Origin: Phycisphaerae bacterium
GTDB lineage: Bacteria > Planctomycetota > Phycisphaerae > SM23-33
Assembly (NCBI GenBank): GCA_018335035.1
Contig: JAGXKT010000004.1
Coordinates: 36,474 to 100,473, forward strand
Length of the DNA stretch: 64,000 bases
Direction: 5' to 3'
Position numbers and translations under genes: made by a program. Position 1 is the stretch's first letter. The number at the start of each line of letters is the position of its first letter. This document shows positions 16,697-25,850 of this stretch, piece by piece. Under the pieces are notes generated by a model. That model worked only from the letters and a program-made list of their open reading frames with translations. It searched no databases and had not been told where the DNA came from.

Positions 16697-19408
16697 CTAC
16701 GGCTCCTGTGCTTCTTCAAACGCATCGGGGTGCGGCGTCGTGACGACGGTCGTGAATCCGCCGGAAAGGTACGTCCGCGCGACGCGGCGGACGTCGGCGG
16801 GCGTCACGGCGTGGTACAGCGTGCGCTGGCGGCGGCGGAAGTCCCAGCCGAGCCCGTACAGCTCGTCCAGGGCAGCGCCCATCGCCAGGTCGCTCATCGC
16901 CTGGTTGCTCAACGCCTCGGCCGTGAGGATCACGTTCACGGCCCGGTCGATCTCCGCCTGTGTCGGCGTGTAGTCGGCGGCGCGGCGCAGGTTTTTTCGG
17001 ATGATGTCCGCCACGCGGGGCGCCTCGGCCGGCTGGCAGCCGGCGTAGACCACGAACGCACCCGGCGTCAGGCCCGCCCAGTTATAGGCGTGGACCACGT
17101 AGACGAGTTGCTTGCCGCGAAGTTCCTCGTGCAGCCAGCCGCTGGGCAGGTGATAGCCGCTGATGATCGTGTCCAGCACGGTCAAGGGGATGCGGTCTTC
17201 GACGTTCTCGACGGACATGCCCGGGGCCGCGACGATCACTCCGGCCTGCGCCTTGTTCGTTTCGTACACGAACGTCTCGCGCGGTGGGGCGGGCACGTCG
17301 CTCGGGGTGCTGAGCGTCTTGCGCGGATCGCCGTGGACCTCGAACAGCGCCGGCAGCCGCTCCTTGAGTCGCTCGGCGTCGAACTGGCCGTAGATCGCCA
17401 ATACCGACTCGTGCGGCCGAAACGCCACGTGCTCGCGGTGGTGTGTGATGAGCTGCTCGACGCCGGCCTTGGACACGACGTTCGCCCGCCCGGCGGGGAG
17501 AAGCCGATATGGCGAACCGGCGAAAAACCGCTTTCGGAAGCGCTTCTGGAGGTGAGCGAACCAGTGTTCCTCGGTCCGTTTGACCGCGGCCAGGGCGCGC
17601 GGGCGGAGGATCTCGAGTTCCTCGGGCGGGAACGTCGGTTGCGTGACCACTTCGGCGAAGATTTCGATCGCTTCGTCGAAGCTGTCGGCGAGGCATTCGG
17701 CCTGCCAGTAGAACGTGTTGTTGCCGCAGTTACCTGAGATGCCGCCGCCGGCGCGGTCGAAGAAGGCGTCGATCTCGTCGGCCGTGTGGTGTTTCGTGCC
17801 GCGTGTGGACAGCGCCGTCATCAGCGTGCCGAGCCCGTTGGTGTCCTCATCCTCAGCCAGCACGCCGCCGGCGGTGACGTAACACATCGACACGAGCCCG
17901 ACGTCCGTCGGACGGAGAATCACGCGAAGCCCGCTGGGCAGTGTGCTCACCTCCGCGCCGCCTTGCGCGGCCGCGGTCTCCCCGACATCGGTAGAGTCGG
18001 CGTCGGCGCCTTCCGGCAGGAGGCGCGTGACGGCCATGTCGGGCGCGTCGAGGTACTGCCGCGCCATGGCCTGCACCTGCTGGGCGGTCACGGCCTGAAT
18101 CCGCTCGGTGTAGTGAGCCGAGAACGCCACGTCGCCGGTGGTCATATAATCCCGCGCGAGCGCGTCGGCGAGCTGCTCAGCCGTCTGCTGGGCATGCACG
18201 TGGTCGGCGATCTTCTGCCGCTTGGCGCGTGCCAGCTCCTCTTGCATCACGCCTTCGTGCACGATCCGGCGGATCTCAGCGAGGACGGCTTGCTCAGCGG
18301 CATCGGCCTTGCCCGGCGCGCTGCGGTAGTCGACGGTGAACACGCCGGCGCCCCACGCCGGCGTCCACGAGCTGGTCGAGATGCTCGTGACCAGCTTCTG
18401 CTTGCGGAAGATCTGCCGGTGCAGCCGGCTGGACCGGCCGGCCCCGAGCACGTACGAGAGCACATCGAGCGCGTAGAGATCGTCGTGCTGCAGCGGAATC
18501 GTGCGGAAGCTGATGCGGCAGATTGCCTCGGTCAGGTCCGCCTGGTGCCGCACGACGCGGCGCGTACCGGTGATCGGTGCCACGGCGGGCAGGTCGTGCG
18601 TCACCGCCCGCCCGCGGTGCCAGCCGGCGAATGCCCTGCGCGTCTCGGCGATCACGTGGTCGGTGTTCACGTCCCCGACGACGGTGAAAACCGTGTTCTG
18701 CGGCACGTACATCCGCTCGTGGTAGGTCCGCACGTCGTCCCACGTCAGCGCCGCCAGCGGCTCGGCGTAGCCGATGACCGGCACGGCCGCGGGATGGCCC
18801 GCGAAGGCGTTGGCCATGTGGGCGTACCACGCCTGGCGGTTCGGTTCGTCCTTGCCCTTTTCCAGCTCGCGCTGCACCACGCCGTGCTCGCGCTCGAAGT
18901 CCGCTCGCGTGAACTGGGGACGGGCGAGCCAGTCGGCGACAAGGTCGATACAGTTGTCCGTCCTGGCCGATGCGGCAGATATGTAGTAGCAGGTGTGGTC
19001 CAGCGAGGTATAGGCGTTGGCCTGTCCGCCGATGTCCGTGACGCGGTTGGACACGTCGTCGCGCGGCTTCTGCGGGCCGCCGCCGGACTGGCTGTGATGC
19101 TCGGCGTCGTCGGCGACGAGATGCTCCAGCAGGTGCGAGACGCCTGCCCCGAGCCACTCGCGCTCGTAGAGCCCGCCGGCGCGGACGTACGCCTTGACGC
19201 AGACGACCGGGGCCGTGCGCTTCTCGCGGACGATGACGGTCAGCCCATTGGACAGTGTGACCACGGTCGCCTCGTCCGCGGCGACGTGTTCGGCGATCTG
19301 TGGCGCATCTGTTGGGGTGACGGACGCTGTCGGCGCGGCGCTCGGCGCGCAGCCGAGAAGCGCGCCGGTCGAGAGCAGTGTAACGGTCCAGACGGTAAGG
19401 CGGTGCAT
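16697..19408 (-). CDS. M16-family metallopeptidase lipoprotein, two-domain
   Basis: A 903-residue predicted lipoprotein (lipobox LLGC, Cys20) with two M16 repeats. The first repeat carries the inverted zinc motif HxxEH as His92, Glu95 and His96 in GVSHLLEHLVADD, with the third ligand in the EREHGVVQRELEKGKDEP helix. The second half (from about 490) lacks HxxEH, as is usual for the non-catalytic partner half of this family. M16 enzymes cut peptides inside a closed chamber, here probably in the periplasm. Start ATG has GGGAG upstream, 30 bases after the response regulator gene. Confidence 0.93.
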   Translation of the reverse strand: MHRLTVWTVTLLSTGALLGCAPSAAPTASVTPTDAPQIAEHVAADEATVVTLSNGLTVIVREKRTAPVVCVKAYVRAGGLYEREWLGAGVSHLLEHLVADDAEHHSQSGGGPQKPRDDVSNRVTDIGGQANAYTSLDHTCYYISAASARTDNCIDLVADWLARPQFTRADFEREHGVVQRELEKGKDEPNRQAWYAHMANAFAGHPAAVPVIGYAEPLAALTWDDVRTYHERMYVPQNTVFTVVGDVNTDHVIAETRRAFAGWHRGRAVTHDLPAVAPITGTRRVVRHQADLTEAICRISFRTIPLQHDDLYALDVLSYVLGAGRSSRLHRQIFRKQKLVTSISTSSWTPAWGAGVFTVDYRSAPGKADAAEQAVLAEIRRIVHEGVMQEELARAKRQKIADHVHAQQTAEQLADALARDYMTTGDVAFSAHYTERIQAVTAQQVQAMARQYLDAPDMAVTRLLPEGADADSTDVGETAAAQGGAEVSTLPSGLRVILRPTDVGLVSMCYVTAGGVLAEDEDTNGLGTLMTALSTRGTKHHTADEIDAFFDRAGGGISGNCGNNTFYWQAECLADSFDEAIEIFAEVVTQPTFPPEELEILRPRALAAVKRTEEHWFAHLQKRFRKRFFAGSPYRLLPAGRANVVSKAGVEQLITHHREHVAFRPHESVLAIYGQFDAERLKERLPALFEVHGDPRKTLSTPSDVPAPPRETFVYETNKAQAGVIVAAPGMSVENVEDRIPLTVLDTIISGYHLPSGWLHEELRGKQLVYVVHAYNWAGLTPGAFVVYAGCQPAEAPRVADIIRKNLRRAADYTPTQAEIDRAVNVILTAEALSNQAMSDLAMGAALDELYGLGWDFRRRQRTLYHAVTPADVRRVARTYLSGGFTTVVTTPHPDAFEEAQEP

Positions 19409-19438
19409 GGCTTCTCCCGTTGCGCCCGGCGCGGCGGG

Positions 19439-19924
19439 CTAGCTCTCGCCGTGGCGGTCCACGTCGTTGAGGTACGTCAGCGTCCGATCCAACTCGTTCT
19501 GGAGGTGGCGCACGCGAAGGAGACTCTTGACGCGGGTCAGCAGCTCCAGGCGGTTGACCGGCTTGGAGATGAAGTCGTCCGTGCCCGAGTCCACGCCCTG
19601 CTCGATGTCGCCCAACTCGTTCAGCGCCGTGACCATGATGATCGGGATGTCCCGCGTGTCCGGGTCGCTCTTGAGCTTGCGGCAGACCTCGAAGCCGCTC
19701 ATCCGCGGCATCATGATATCCAGCAAAATCAAATCGGGCGCCGCGGCGGCGACCCGCTCCAATGCTTCGACGCCCCCCGGGGCCGAGTCCACCGCACAGC
19801 CCAGGTCCTCCAGGTACGCCACCAGCAGTTCCAGGTTCTGCTCGTTGTCGTCGACGACCAGAATGCGGCTGTCGGCGATGCGTTCCTGCTCGTCTTTCAG
19901 CAGCGGTTCGGGCTTGTCTGCCAT
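19439..19924 (-). CDS. Single-domain response regulator (CheY-like)
   Basis: A 161-residue receiver protein. Residues 20-140 form a REC domain with acidic pocket Asp25-Asp26 (VVDDNEQN), phosphoacceptor Asp69 (LILLDIMMPRMSG), Thr99 and Lys121 (SKPVNR). After the receiver a short helical tail (LLRVRHLQNELDRTLTYLNDV) could be a dimerisation coil; there is no DNA-binding or enzyme output domain. The ATG at 19924 is chosen for the AGGAGC site; upstream ATG at 19969 lacks it. No histidine kinase gene is in the window. It precedes the peptidase gene by 30 bases, so the two may be co-expressed. Confidence 0.92.
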   Translation of the reverse strand: MADKPEPLLKDEQERIADSRILVVDDNEQNLELLVAYLEDLGCAVDSAPGGVEALERVAAAAPDLILLDIMMPRMSGFEVCRKLKSDPDTRDIPIIMVTALNELGDIEQGVDSGTDDFISKPVNRLELLTRVKSLLRVRHLQNELDRTLTYLNDVDRHGES

Positions 19925-20044
19925 GGCGAGGGCTCCTGGTTTCGCTCGGCGGTTTCCGCCCGCCGGCACGTGCCCTCACACTACCGCGACAGGCCGGGCA
20001 AAACAACCTCGCACACGCCGCTGGACGGGGCCTGAGGATTGACG

Positions 20045-22342
20045 ATGACCACGGCCCGTCCGAGGCGGTACGATGCGGCCATGGGAAAGCTGTTCGAAAC
20101 GTCCGAAGCGTCCGACGCCGCCGGCGGCCGGGTCGTCGCCGTCGCCGTCAGCGCCGGCGTCTGGCGGACGTTCGATTACGCCTGGCCGGCGTCGCTCGGC
20201 GAGCCGCAGCGGGGGCGGCGGGTCCGCGTGCCGTTCGGCCGGGGCGATCGGCGGACGCTCGGCTTCGTCGCCGAGACGGACAGGCCGCCCGGCGAGCGGA
20301 CGCTCAAGTCCGTCGCCGAGGTGCTCGAAGACGACACGCAGTTCGACGAGACGCTGTGGAAGCTGGGGCAGTGGGTCAGTCACTACTATCTCGCGGCGCC
20401 GGGCGTGACGCTGTCGGCGATGGTGCCGGCTGCGGTGGGGCGGCATCGCCCGCGGAGCGAGACGGTCGTGTCGCTGAAGGCCGCGACCCGCCGCGACTGG
20501 CCCGGCGGGCTCGGCGCCAAACAGCGGAAGGTCCTCGACGAGCTCTACGAGGCGCGCAAGCAGGGCGTCGAGCCGCTGGAACTGTCCGAGCTGCTGCGTC
20601 ACAGCAGCGCCGGGCGCGATACCGTCCGCCGCCTCGCCGCGCGCGATCTGGTCGCCATGGCTGAGCGCCCCGTGCACCTGGTCGAGTTGGCGGGTGAGCC
20701 CGAGCCGGACCCCTTCGAACTTAACGCCGACCAGCACGCCGCCTTTGAGACGATTCGCGCCAAGCTCGGCGCGGGTTACTCGGCGACGCTGCTGTACGGC
20801 GTGACCGGTAGCGGCAAGACGGAGGTCTACGTCCGTTGCATTCGCGACGTCGTCGCGGCCGGGCGCCAGGCGTTGCTGCTGGTGCCTGAGATCGCCCTGG
20901 CGACCCAGACGCTCCAGCGGCTCGTGCGCCGCCTGCCGCGGGTGGCCGTGCTGCACTCGGGCCTGAGCGACGCCGACCGCGCCTTCTACTGGCGGCAGAT
21001 TCGCACGGGCGCCGCGTCCGTCGTCGTCGGCCCGCGCAGCGCCGTGTTTGCCCCGGCGCGTCGGCTCGGGTTGATCGTCGTCGACGAGGAGCACGAGGGT
21101 TCCTACAAGCAGGACACCGCGCCGCGCTACCACGGGCGCGACGTGGCCGTCAAGCGGGCGGCGCTGGCGGGCGTGCCGATCGTGCTGGGTTCGGCGACGC
21201 CGTCGCTGGAGAGTTTGGCCAACGTCCGCCGCGAGCGATACGACCTGTGCCGCCTGCCGCATCGCGTGCAGGGGTTGCCCATGCCCGCGCTCGGCGTGGT
21301 CCACCTCCGCAAGGACATGCCCGCCCGCGGCGACGGCGGGCCCGGACCGCGAATCGAGCTGCTCGGCCGCACGCTGACGCGCAAGATCGCCGACACGCTC
21401 GACCGCGACGAGCAGGTCATCCTGCTGATGAACCGCCGCGGATACGCCAGCCACGTGCTGTGCCCCAAGTGCCAATGGCTGATGACCTGCGATGACTGCA
21501 CGCGGGCGATGGTCTTCCACCAGGCGACGCAGACGGTCGTTTGCCACTACTGCGGGCGGACGGCGTCGCTGCCGGCCGCGTGCCCCGCTTGCGGGGGCAA
21601 GCTGCTGCTGTTCGGGTTGGGCATTCAGCGGATCGAGAACGAGCTGGCGCGGAAGTTCCCGGCCGCTCACGTCGCCCGCATGGACAGCGACACCATGACC
21701 TCCCCGAAGCAGTTTCAGAAGGTCTTCGACGACGTCCGCAGCGGGGCGGTGGACATCCTGCTGGGCACGCAGATGGTCGCCAAGGGGCTGGACTTTCCCC
21801 GCGTCTCGCTGGTCGGCGTCGCCTCAGCCGATACGGCACTGGCCGTCGATGATTTCCGCGCGTCCGAGCGGACCTTCCAGCTCATCGTGCAGGTCGCGGG
21901 GCGCGCCGGGCGGGCGGAGCGGCCCGGCGAGGTCGTCGTCCAGACGCTGCACGAGGACGAGCCGGCCGTGCGGTTCGCCACCTCGCACGACTACCTCGGC
22001 TTCGCCAAATGGGAGCTGCCGCTGCGCAAGGAGGCGGGCGTCCCGCCATTCTCGCGGCTGATGCGGTTCGTCGTCCGCCACAAGGACGCCGACCGCGCCC
22101 ACGCGGGCGCGACGGAGCTTGGTCGGCTTCTGGGCGAGCTGGTGGGCGACGCGGCCGTGCGGCGCTTCGGCCCGCAGCCGGCCGCGGTCAAGAAGATCCG
22201 CGGGCAGTTCCGTTGGGAGGTCCAGCTCTACACCGACCGGCCCGGCGCGGTGCAGGACCGCGTCGCGCCGCACATGGAAGACCTGACCCGCCGCGTCAAG
22301 GCCGACCTCTACGCCGATGTGGACCCGCTGAACCTGCTGTGA
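20045..22342 (+). CDS. priA: Primosomal protein N' (replication restart helicase)
   Basis: PriA reloads the replisome at stalled forks. The 765-residue protein has an N-terminal DNA-binding half, a Walker A motif GVTGSGKT (252-259), DEEH box, GSATPSLES motif, and the two zinc-binding clusters CPKCQWLMTCDDC and CHYCGRTASLPAACPAC, then the helicase motif QMVAKGLDFPRVSLVGV. ATG at 20045 is preferred because GAGG lies 7 bases upstream; a TTG at 20039 and an ATG at 20081 are alternatives. It is divergent from the response regulator gene across 120 bases. Confidence 0.96.
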   Translation: MTTARPRRYDAAMGKLFETSEASDAAGGRVVAVAVSAGVWRTFDYAWPASLGEPQRGRRVRVPFGRGDRRTLGFVAETDRPPGERTLKSVAEVLEDDTQFDETLWKLGQWVSHYYLAAPGVTLSAMVPAAVGRHRPRSETVVSLKAATRRDWPGGLGAKQRKVLDELYEARKQGVEPLELSELLRHSSAGRDTVRRLAARDLVAMAERPVHLVELAGEPEPDPFELNADQHAAFETIRAKLGAGYSATLLYGVTGSGKTEVYVRCIRDVVAAGRQALLLVPEIALATQTLQRLVRRLPRVAVLHSGLSDADRAFYWRQIRTGAASVVVGPRSAVFAPARRLGLIVVDEEHEGSYKQDTAPRYHGRDVAVKRAALAGVPIVLGSATPSLESLANVRRERYDLCRLPHRVQGLPMPALGVVHLRKDMPARGDGGPGPRIELLGRTLTRKIADTLDRDEQVILLMNRRGYASHVLCPKCQWLMTCDDCTRAMVFHQATQTVVCHYCGRTASLPAACPACGGKLLLFGLGIQRIENELARKFPAAHVARMDSDTMTSPKQFQKVFDDVRSGAVDILLGTQMVAKGLDFPRVSLVGVASADTALAVDDFRASERTFQLIVQVAGRAGRAERPGEVVVQTLHEDEPAVRFATSHDYLGFAKWELPLRKEAGVPPFSRLMRFVVRHKDADRAHAGATELGRLLGELVGDAAVRRFGPQPAAVKKIRGQFRWEVQLYTDRPGAVQDRVAPHMEDLTRRVKADLYADVDPLNLL

Positions 22343-22368
22343 GACGCGTTGCCTGCCCGCACGAGTAC

Positions 22369-22397
22369 TGCACATGACGACGGATGGCGTCTATAAT
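22369..22397 (+). promoter_or_regulatory. Promoter of the homocysteine methyltransferase gene
   Basis: TGCACA (22369-22374) and a perfect TATAAT (22392-22397) are 17 bases apart in the gap after priA. Transcription would start near 22404, about 37 bases before the ATG. Confidence 0.6.
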
Positions 22398-22440
22398 CAA
22401 TCTGATCTGTGGACGTCGTCTTCCAGGAAGGAAACACGAC

Positions 22441-23319
22441 ATGACGCTGGATCTCAATGAATTCGTTGCGACGCCGCGAGTCTCGGATGGGGCGTGGGGC
22501 ACGCAGCTTCAGCAGCGCGGGCTTACAGGCGGGGCGTGCCCGGAGTTGTGGAACGTCGAGAACCCCGACGCCGTCGAAGTCGTGGCGAAAAGCTACGTGG
22601 ACGCCGGCAGCGACGTGATCCTGACCAACACGTTCGGCGCCAATCGCTTCGCCCTGGACGCTCACGGTGCCGGCGACCGTGCGGCCGATCTGTGCGAGGC
22701 CGGCGCCGCCATCAGCCGCCGGGCGGCCGGTCAAGCGGTCAAGGTCTTCGGCTCCGTGGGCCCGTCGGGCGAGGTCGTGATGATGGGCGAGGTCGCCGAG
22801 GACGCACTGGCCGCGGCATTTGCCGAAGCGGCCGGGGCGCTGGTCCGCGGCGGCGTCGACGCGATCGTTCTGGAGACGTTCAACGAACTGGCCGAGGCGA
22901 AGCTCGCCCTGACGGCCGTGCGCGACGCGGTGGACGTGCCGGTGATCAGCTCGATGACGTTCGCGTCCGGCCCGGACAAGACGCGGACCATGATGGGCGA
23001 CGCGCCGGCGGACCTGGCGGCGATGGCGGGCACGTGCGGCGCCGCCGGCGTGGGGGCCAACTGTGGCCTGGGCCCGGACGGATACGTGAAGGTCGCGGCG
23101 CTGCTGTGCGAGGCGACGGACCTGCCGGTGTGGATCAAGCCCAACGCCGGCATGCCGGAGGTCCGCGGCGGCGAGACGGTCTTTCCCATGGGCGCCGACG
23201 AGTTCGCCGGTTACGTGCCGCGGATTCTCGACGCCGGCGCGCGCGTCGTCGGCGGCTGCTGCGGAACGACCCCGGAGCACATCCGCGCCATCCGCGCGGC
23301 CGTGGACGCGCGCCGCTGA
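22441..23319 (+). CDS. Homocysteine S-methyltransferase family protein
   Basis: A 292-residue stand-alone homocysteine-binding domain, like the first module of MetH or the BHMT family. It begins with VSDGAWGTQLQQRGL, continues with SYVDAGSDVILTNTFGAN, and has the zinc-binding cysteines in VGANCG and GGCCGTTPEHI. It would transfer a methyl group to homocysteine to form methionine, or act with a separate cobalamin/folate module. None of those partner modules is in the window. The ATG at 22441 has AGGAAGGA upstream. Its 3' end faces the next gene with a 13-base gap. Confidence 0.9.
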   Translation: MTLDLNEFVATPRVSDGAWGTQLQQRGLTGGACPELWNVENPDAVEVVAKSYVDAGSDVILTNTFGANRFALDAHGAGDRAADLCEAGAAISRRAAGQAVKVFGSVGPSGEVVMMGEVAEDALAAAFAEAAGALVRGGVDAIVLETFNELAEAKLALTAVRDAVDVPVISSMTFASGPDKTRTMMGDAPADLAAMAGTCGAAGVGANCGLGPDGYVKVAALLCEATDLPVWIKPNAGMPEVRGGETVFPMGADEFAGYVPRILDAGARVVGGCCGTTPEHIRAIRAAVDARR

Positions 23320-23332
23320 GCGCCGTCTCGCC

Positions 23333-23881
23333 CTAGTCCTCGACCGGCTCGGGGTAACGCGACTGGAGCCAGGTGACGATGGCCTTGGCGAGCCCGTCGG
23401 CCTTCTTGCCGACGCCCTTGTTGACGCGATTGGTCGTGCGTCCGACGCAGTTGCCCGTCGCCAGGACGCGGCCGGAGGCCTTGTCCACCAGCTCGACCCG
23501 CGCGACGACCTCCTCGGCATCGCCCTTGATCATGCCGAACAGGTCTTGGCTCTCGTAGTGCAGCACCCGCCCGCGGATCAGCAGCGTCTTGCCGGATGCA
23601 TCATTGGGCAATTCGGCGTCGGCGATCTGCGAGGCGAACGCACCGGGCAGCAGACGAAACAGCTCACGCGGCGTCCTGCCGCCGAAATCGTCCGTGAACT
23701 CGCCCAGCTCGAACCGCGTGTATTGCCCCAGCGGGCGCGCCGCGGCGTCCGGCATGGGGTCGATCACGGCGTGAACGCCCTTGGCCCCGCGAACCAGCCC
23801 CACCCCTTCCCTGATGCCCGTGCCGCATCCGCCGGTCACCAGCAGCCCGGCCACCAGTGCCAGTATCATCGCCTGTCGCAT
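23333..23881 (-). CDS. DUF4410-like secreted protein, probable lipoprotein
   Basis: A 182-residue protein with an N-terminal signal (MILALVAGLLVTGGC). Cys19 could be lipidated, but Thr at -3 makes the lipobox atypical. The mature part (FELGEFTDDFGG, LLIRGRVLHYESQD, ARVELVDKASGRVLATGNCVGRT, GLAKAIVTWLQSRYPE) resembles DUF4410, a family of small secreted beta-alpha proteins with no defined role. Start ATG at 23881 has AAAGGA upstream; an upstream in-frame start at 23962 is rejected because the signal peptide would be buried. Confidence 0.75.
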   Translation of the reverse strand: MRQAMILALVAGLLVTGGCGTGIREGVGLVRGAKGVHAVIDPMPDAAARPLGQYTRFELGEFTDDFGGRTPRELFRLLPGAFASQIADAELPNDASGKTLLIRGRVLHYESQDLFGMIKGDAEEVVARVELVDKASGRVLATGNCVGRTTNRVNKGVGKKADGLAKAIVTWLQSRYPEPVED

Positions 23882-23938
23882 GGTCGTATCCTTTCGCGTT
23901 AGTCGAGCCATGTGTCGCGTCCGCCACGAGTTGCCCCA

Positions 23939-23967
23939 ATTATACGCACCGGAGCCGCTCACAACAG
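23939..23967 (-). promoter_or_regulatory. Candidate promoter with perfect -10
   Basis: TATAAT on the minus strand (23944-23939) lies 57 bases before the DUF4410 gene. The -35 region, inside the end of the phosphatase gene, is weak (CTGTTG at 17 bases). Confidence 0.45.
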
Positions 23968-24609
23968 CTCAAGCACGTCCGTCGGCGTCTGGGCCAGTGC
24001 GTTCGCTCCGGCCGCGGTCAGTTCGTCGGCGTCGCGGAAGCCCCACACGGCGCCGGCGGCGTACATCCCGGCTGCGGCGGCCGTGCGCATGTCCGTGTTC
24101 GTGTCGCCGACGTAGAGCCACCGCTCGGGTGGGATGCCCAACTCGCGTGCGATCGCCAGGGCGCCGGCGGGCTCCGGCTTGCGGGGCGTGGCGTCGCTGA
24201 CGCCGCGGACGGCGTCGAACGTCCAGCGGCCCAGAAGCCCCGTCACGCACAGGCAGGTGGTATCGTGCGGCTTGTTGCTCAGCACGGCGCGCCGGACGCC
24301 GCGGTCCGTCAACGCGTCCAGCAACGCGGCGACGCCGTCGTAGGGGCGCGTTTTGGCGTCCCAGCGGTCGGCGTATTCCGCCCGCATGCGTGCCACGACG
24401 TGGTCGACGAATCGCTCGTCGTCGGCGCGGTCGGCGCCGACGGCGCGCCGGGCGAGGGCTACCACCCCGTCGCCGACGAAATGGCGGTAGGCGTCCGTCG
24501 GATGCGTGGGCAACCCCTCGGCCGCGAGAACGGCGTTCATGGCATCCGCCAGATCGTCCAGCGTGTCCAGCAGCGTGCCGTCGAGGTCGAACAGAACGGC
24601 GTCATGCAT
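23959..24609 (-). CDS. HAD hydrolase, phosphoglycolate phosphatase-like
   Basis: A 216-residue HAD-superfamily phosphatase of the Gph type. Motif I is FDLDGTLLD with Asp8 and Asp10, motif II is VLSNKPH, motif III Lys lies in TPRKPEP, and motif IV is YVGDTNTDM. The cap domain sits between residues 15 and 80. Gph dephosphorylates 2-phosphoglycolate formed during DNA repair or metabolism, but many paralogues act on other sugar phosphates, so the exact substrate is not certain. Its start overlaps the tsaB stop by 8 bases and uses an AGGAG inside tsaB. Confidence 0.88.
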   Translation of the reverse strand: MHDAVLFDLDGTLLDTLDDLADAMNAVLAAEGLPTHPTDAYRHFVGDGVVALARRAVGADRADDERFVDHVVARMRAEYADRWDAKTRPYDGVAALLDALTDRGVRRAVLSNKPHDTTCLCVTGLLGRWTFDAVRGVSDATPRKPEPAGALAIARELGIPPERWLYVGDTNTDMRTAAAAGMYAAGAVWGFRDADELTAAGANALAQTPTDVLELL

Positions 24610-25330
24610 CGCGGGGCGCTCCTGGTGCGGGGCGATCCGGCCGACCGCTCCGTTCCCAAAGGCGGACCGCCTCCGGGCGGCGGGCGTATGTCGGTAGCAG
24701 GCGCAGATACGGCGTGAACCGCTCCGCTTCGGCGAGGCGCCGCCCGGCGCGCCAGGCGCCTTCGGCCGTGGGCAGCCACCGCTCGCGCGGCGCGATCGTT
24801 ACGCCCTCGCCGGTCAGATCGTGGTAGTCCAGCCCCTCGCCGGTCAGCAGGATCGGGCGCGGCGCCGCGGCAAGGAAGTCCGCCTCCGTGCACGTCGTCG
24901 CCTTGCCGTCGGCGGTGATGGTTTCGCCGTTGCGGCCGAATCGCTGGACGTACACGCGGTCGCCTTTGGCGTCGAAGACGACGGTCAGGTGGTTCCACGG
25001 CAGGTCGCGGACGTTCTCGGCCACGGCAGCGGCCGTCGGCACGGCGACGCAGCGCAGGTTCGGCACCGCCTGGGCCAGCGTGCGTGCGACGGTCACGCCG
25101 ACGCGCAGGCCCGTGAAGCTGCCCGGGCCCACGGAGACGTACACCGCGTCGAGAGCATCCGGGGCGAGGTTCTCGTCGTCCAGCAGGGCGTCCAGTTCGT
25201 TCAGCAGGTGCGTAGCGTGGCGCGCGGAAGCGTCGAACGGGACAGCGCGAAGCAATGCGTCGCCGCGGCCCAGCGCCACGCCGCCGGTGCCGCAGGAGGT
25301 CTCAATGGCGATGGAAACGCTGTCAGCCAT
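24602..25330 (-). CDS. tsaB: TsaB, tRNA threonylcarbamoyladenosine partner protein
   Basis: A 242-residue ASKHA-fold protein. The opening IAIETSCGTGGVALGRGD and the segment VYVSVGPGSFTGLRVGVTVARTLAQ are signatures of TsaB (YeaZ). With TsaD and TsaE it builds the t6A37 modification of ANN-decoding tRNAs. The length is typical. It sits between an ACT-domain gene (36-base gap) and the phosphatase gene (8-base overlap). TsaD and TsaE are not encoded in the window. Confidence 0.94.
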   Translation of the reverse strand: MADSVSIAIETSCGTGGVALGRGDALLRAVPFDASARHATHLLNELDALLDDENLAPDALDAVYVSVGPGSFTGLRVGVTVARTLAQAVPNLRCVAVPTAAAVAENVRDLPWNHLTVVFDAKGDRVYVQRFGRNGETITADGKATTCTEADFLAAAPRPILLTGEGLDYHDLTGEGVTIAPRERWLPTAEGAWRAGRRLAEAERFTPYLRLLPTYARRPEAVRLWERSGRPDRPAPGAPRDA

Positions 25331-25366
25331 GGCGGGACGCTTCTCTGCGGTCGCCGCACACGGCGA

Positions 25367-25759
25367 CTACTGCCCGAGCACCTGCTGGGCCTTGGTGGGG
25401 TCGGCGACCTTGAAGACGGCCTTGGAGGACGCACCGGGCGGCGCGGCTGTCGCGTAGGCGTACGAGACATTCACATTTGCCTCGGCCAGGCGACGCGCGA
25501 GGTCCGCGAAGCAGCCCGGCTCGTTGGGAAGATCGAGCATGAGCACGTCCGTCTCCGTCCAGCGGACGTCCGCGGCGTCAAGCACCTGCTGGGCCTTGTC
25601 GGGCAGATCGCAGACGAGGCGCAGCACGCCGCTTTCACCGCTATCGGCCAGCGAGAGGGCTTGGATGTTGATCCCGGCACCGCTCAGCGCCTCGGCCGCA
25701 CCGGCCAGCATGCCGGGCCGGTTGACGAGAAACACGGAAAACTGTCTGCGTATCTGCAT
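25367..25759 (-). CDS. Stand-alone tandem ACT-domain protein
   Basis: A 130-residue protein with two ACT-like halves: VFLVNRPGMLAGAAEALSGAGINIQALSLAD and LDLPNEPGCFADLARRLAEANVNVSYAYA. It is built like the protein at 170-553 and the two are probable paralogues. There is no enzyme domain, so an amino-acid-sensing or regulatory role is inferred. ATG at 25759 has GGAGC upstream; the upstream ATG at 25837 adds a non-conserved leader. It appears to be the first gene of the ACT-tsaB-phosphatase operon. Confidence 0.85.
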   Translation of the reverse strand: MQIRRQFSVFLVNRPGMLAGAAEALSGAGINIQALSLADSGESGVLRLVCDLPDKAQQVLDAADVRWTETDVLMLDLPNEPGCFADLARRLAEANVNVSYAYATAAPPGASSKAVFKVADPTKAQQVLGQ

Positions 25760-25787
25760 GGGATGCTCCGTTCGGCTTCGAGCGGCC

Positions 25788-25816
25788 ATCGTAGCGTTGT
25801 CCGTGCCGTCGCACAA
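25788..25816 (-). promoter_or_regulatory. Candidate promoter of the ACT-tsaB operon
   Basis: On the minus strand TTGTGC (25816-25811) and TACGAT (25793-25788) are 17 bases apart, about 28 bases before the ACT gene start. Confidence 0.4.
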
Positions 25817-25850
25817 GGTCCCGCCGCGCGCCGTCACCGCACGTGCCGCG

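Noticed and set aside
17786..20035. A 749-codon plus-strand frame
   Set aside because: Antisense to the M16 peptidase and response regulator genes; no ribosome site or domain.
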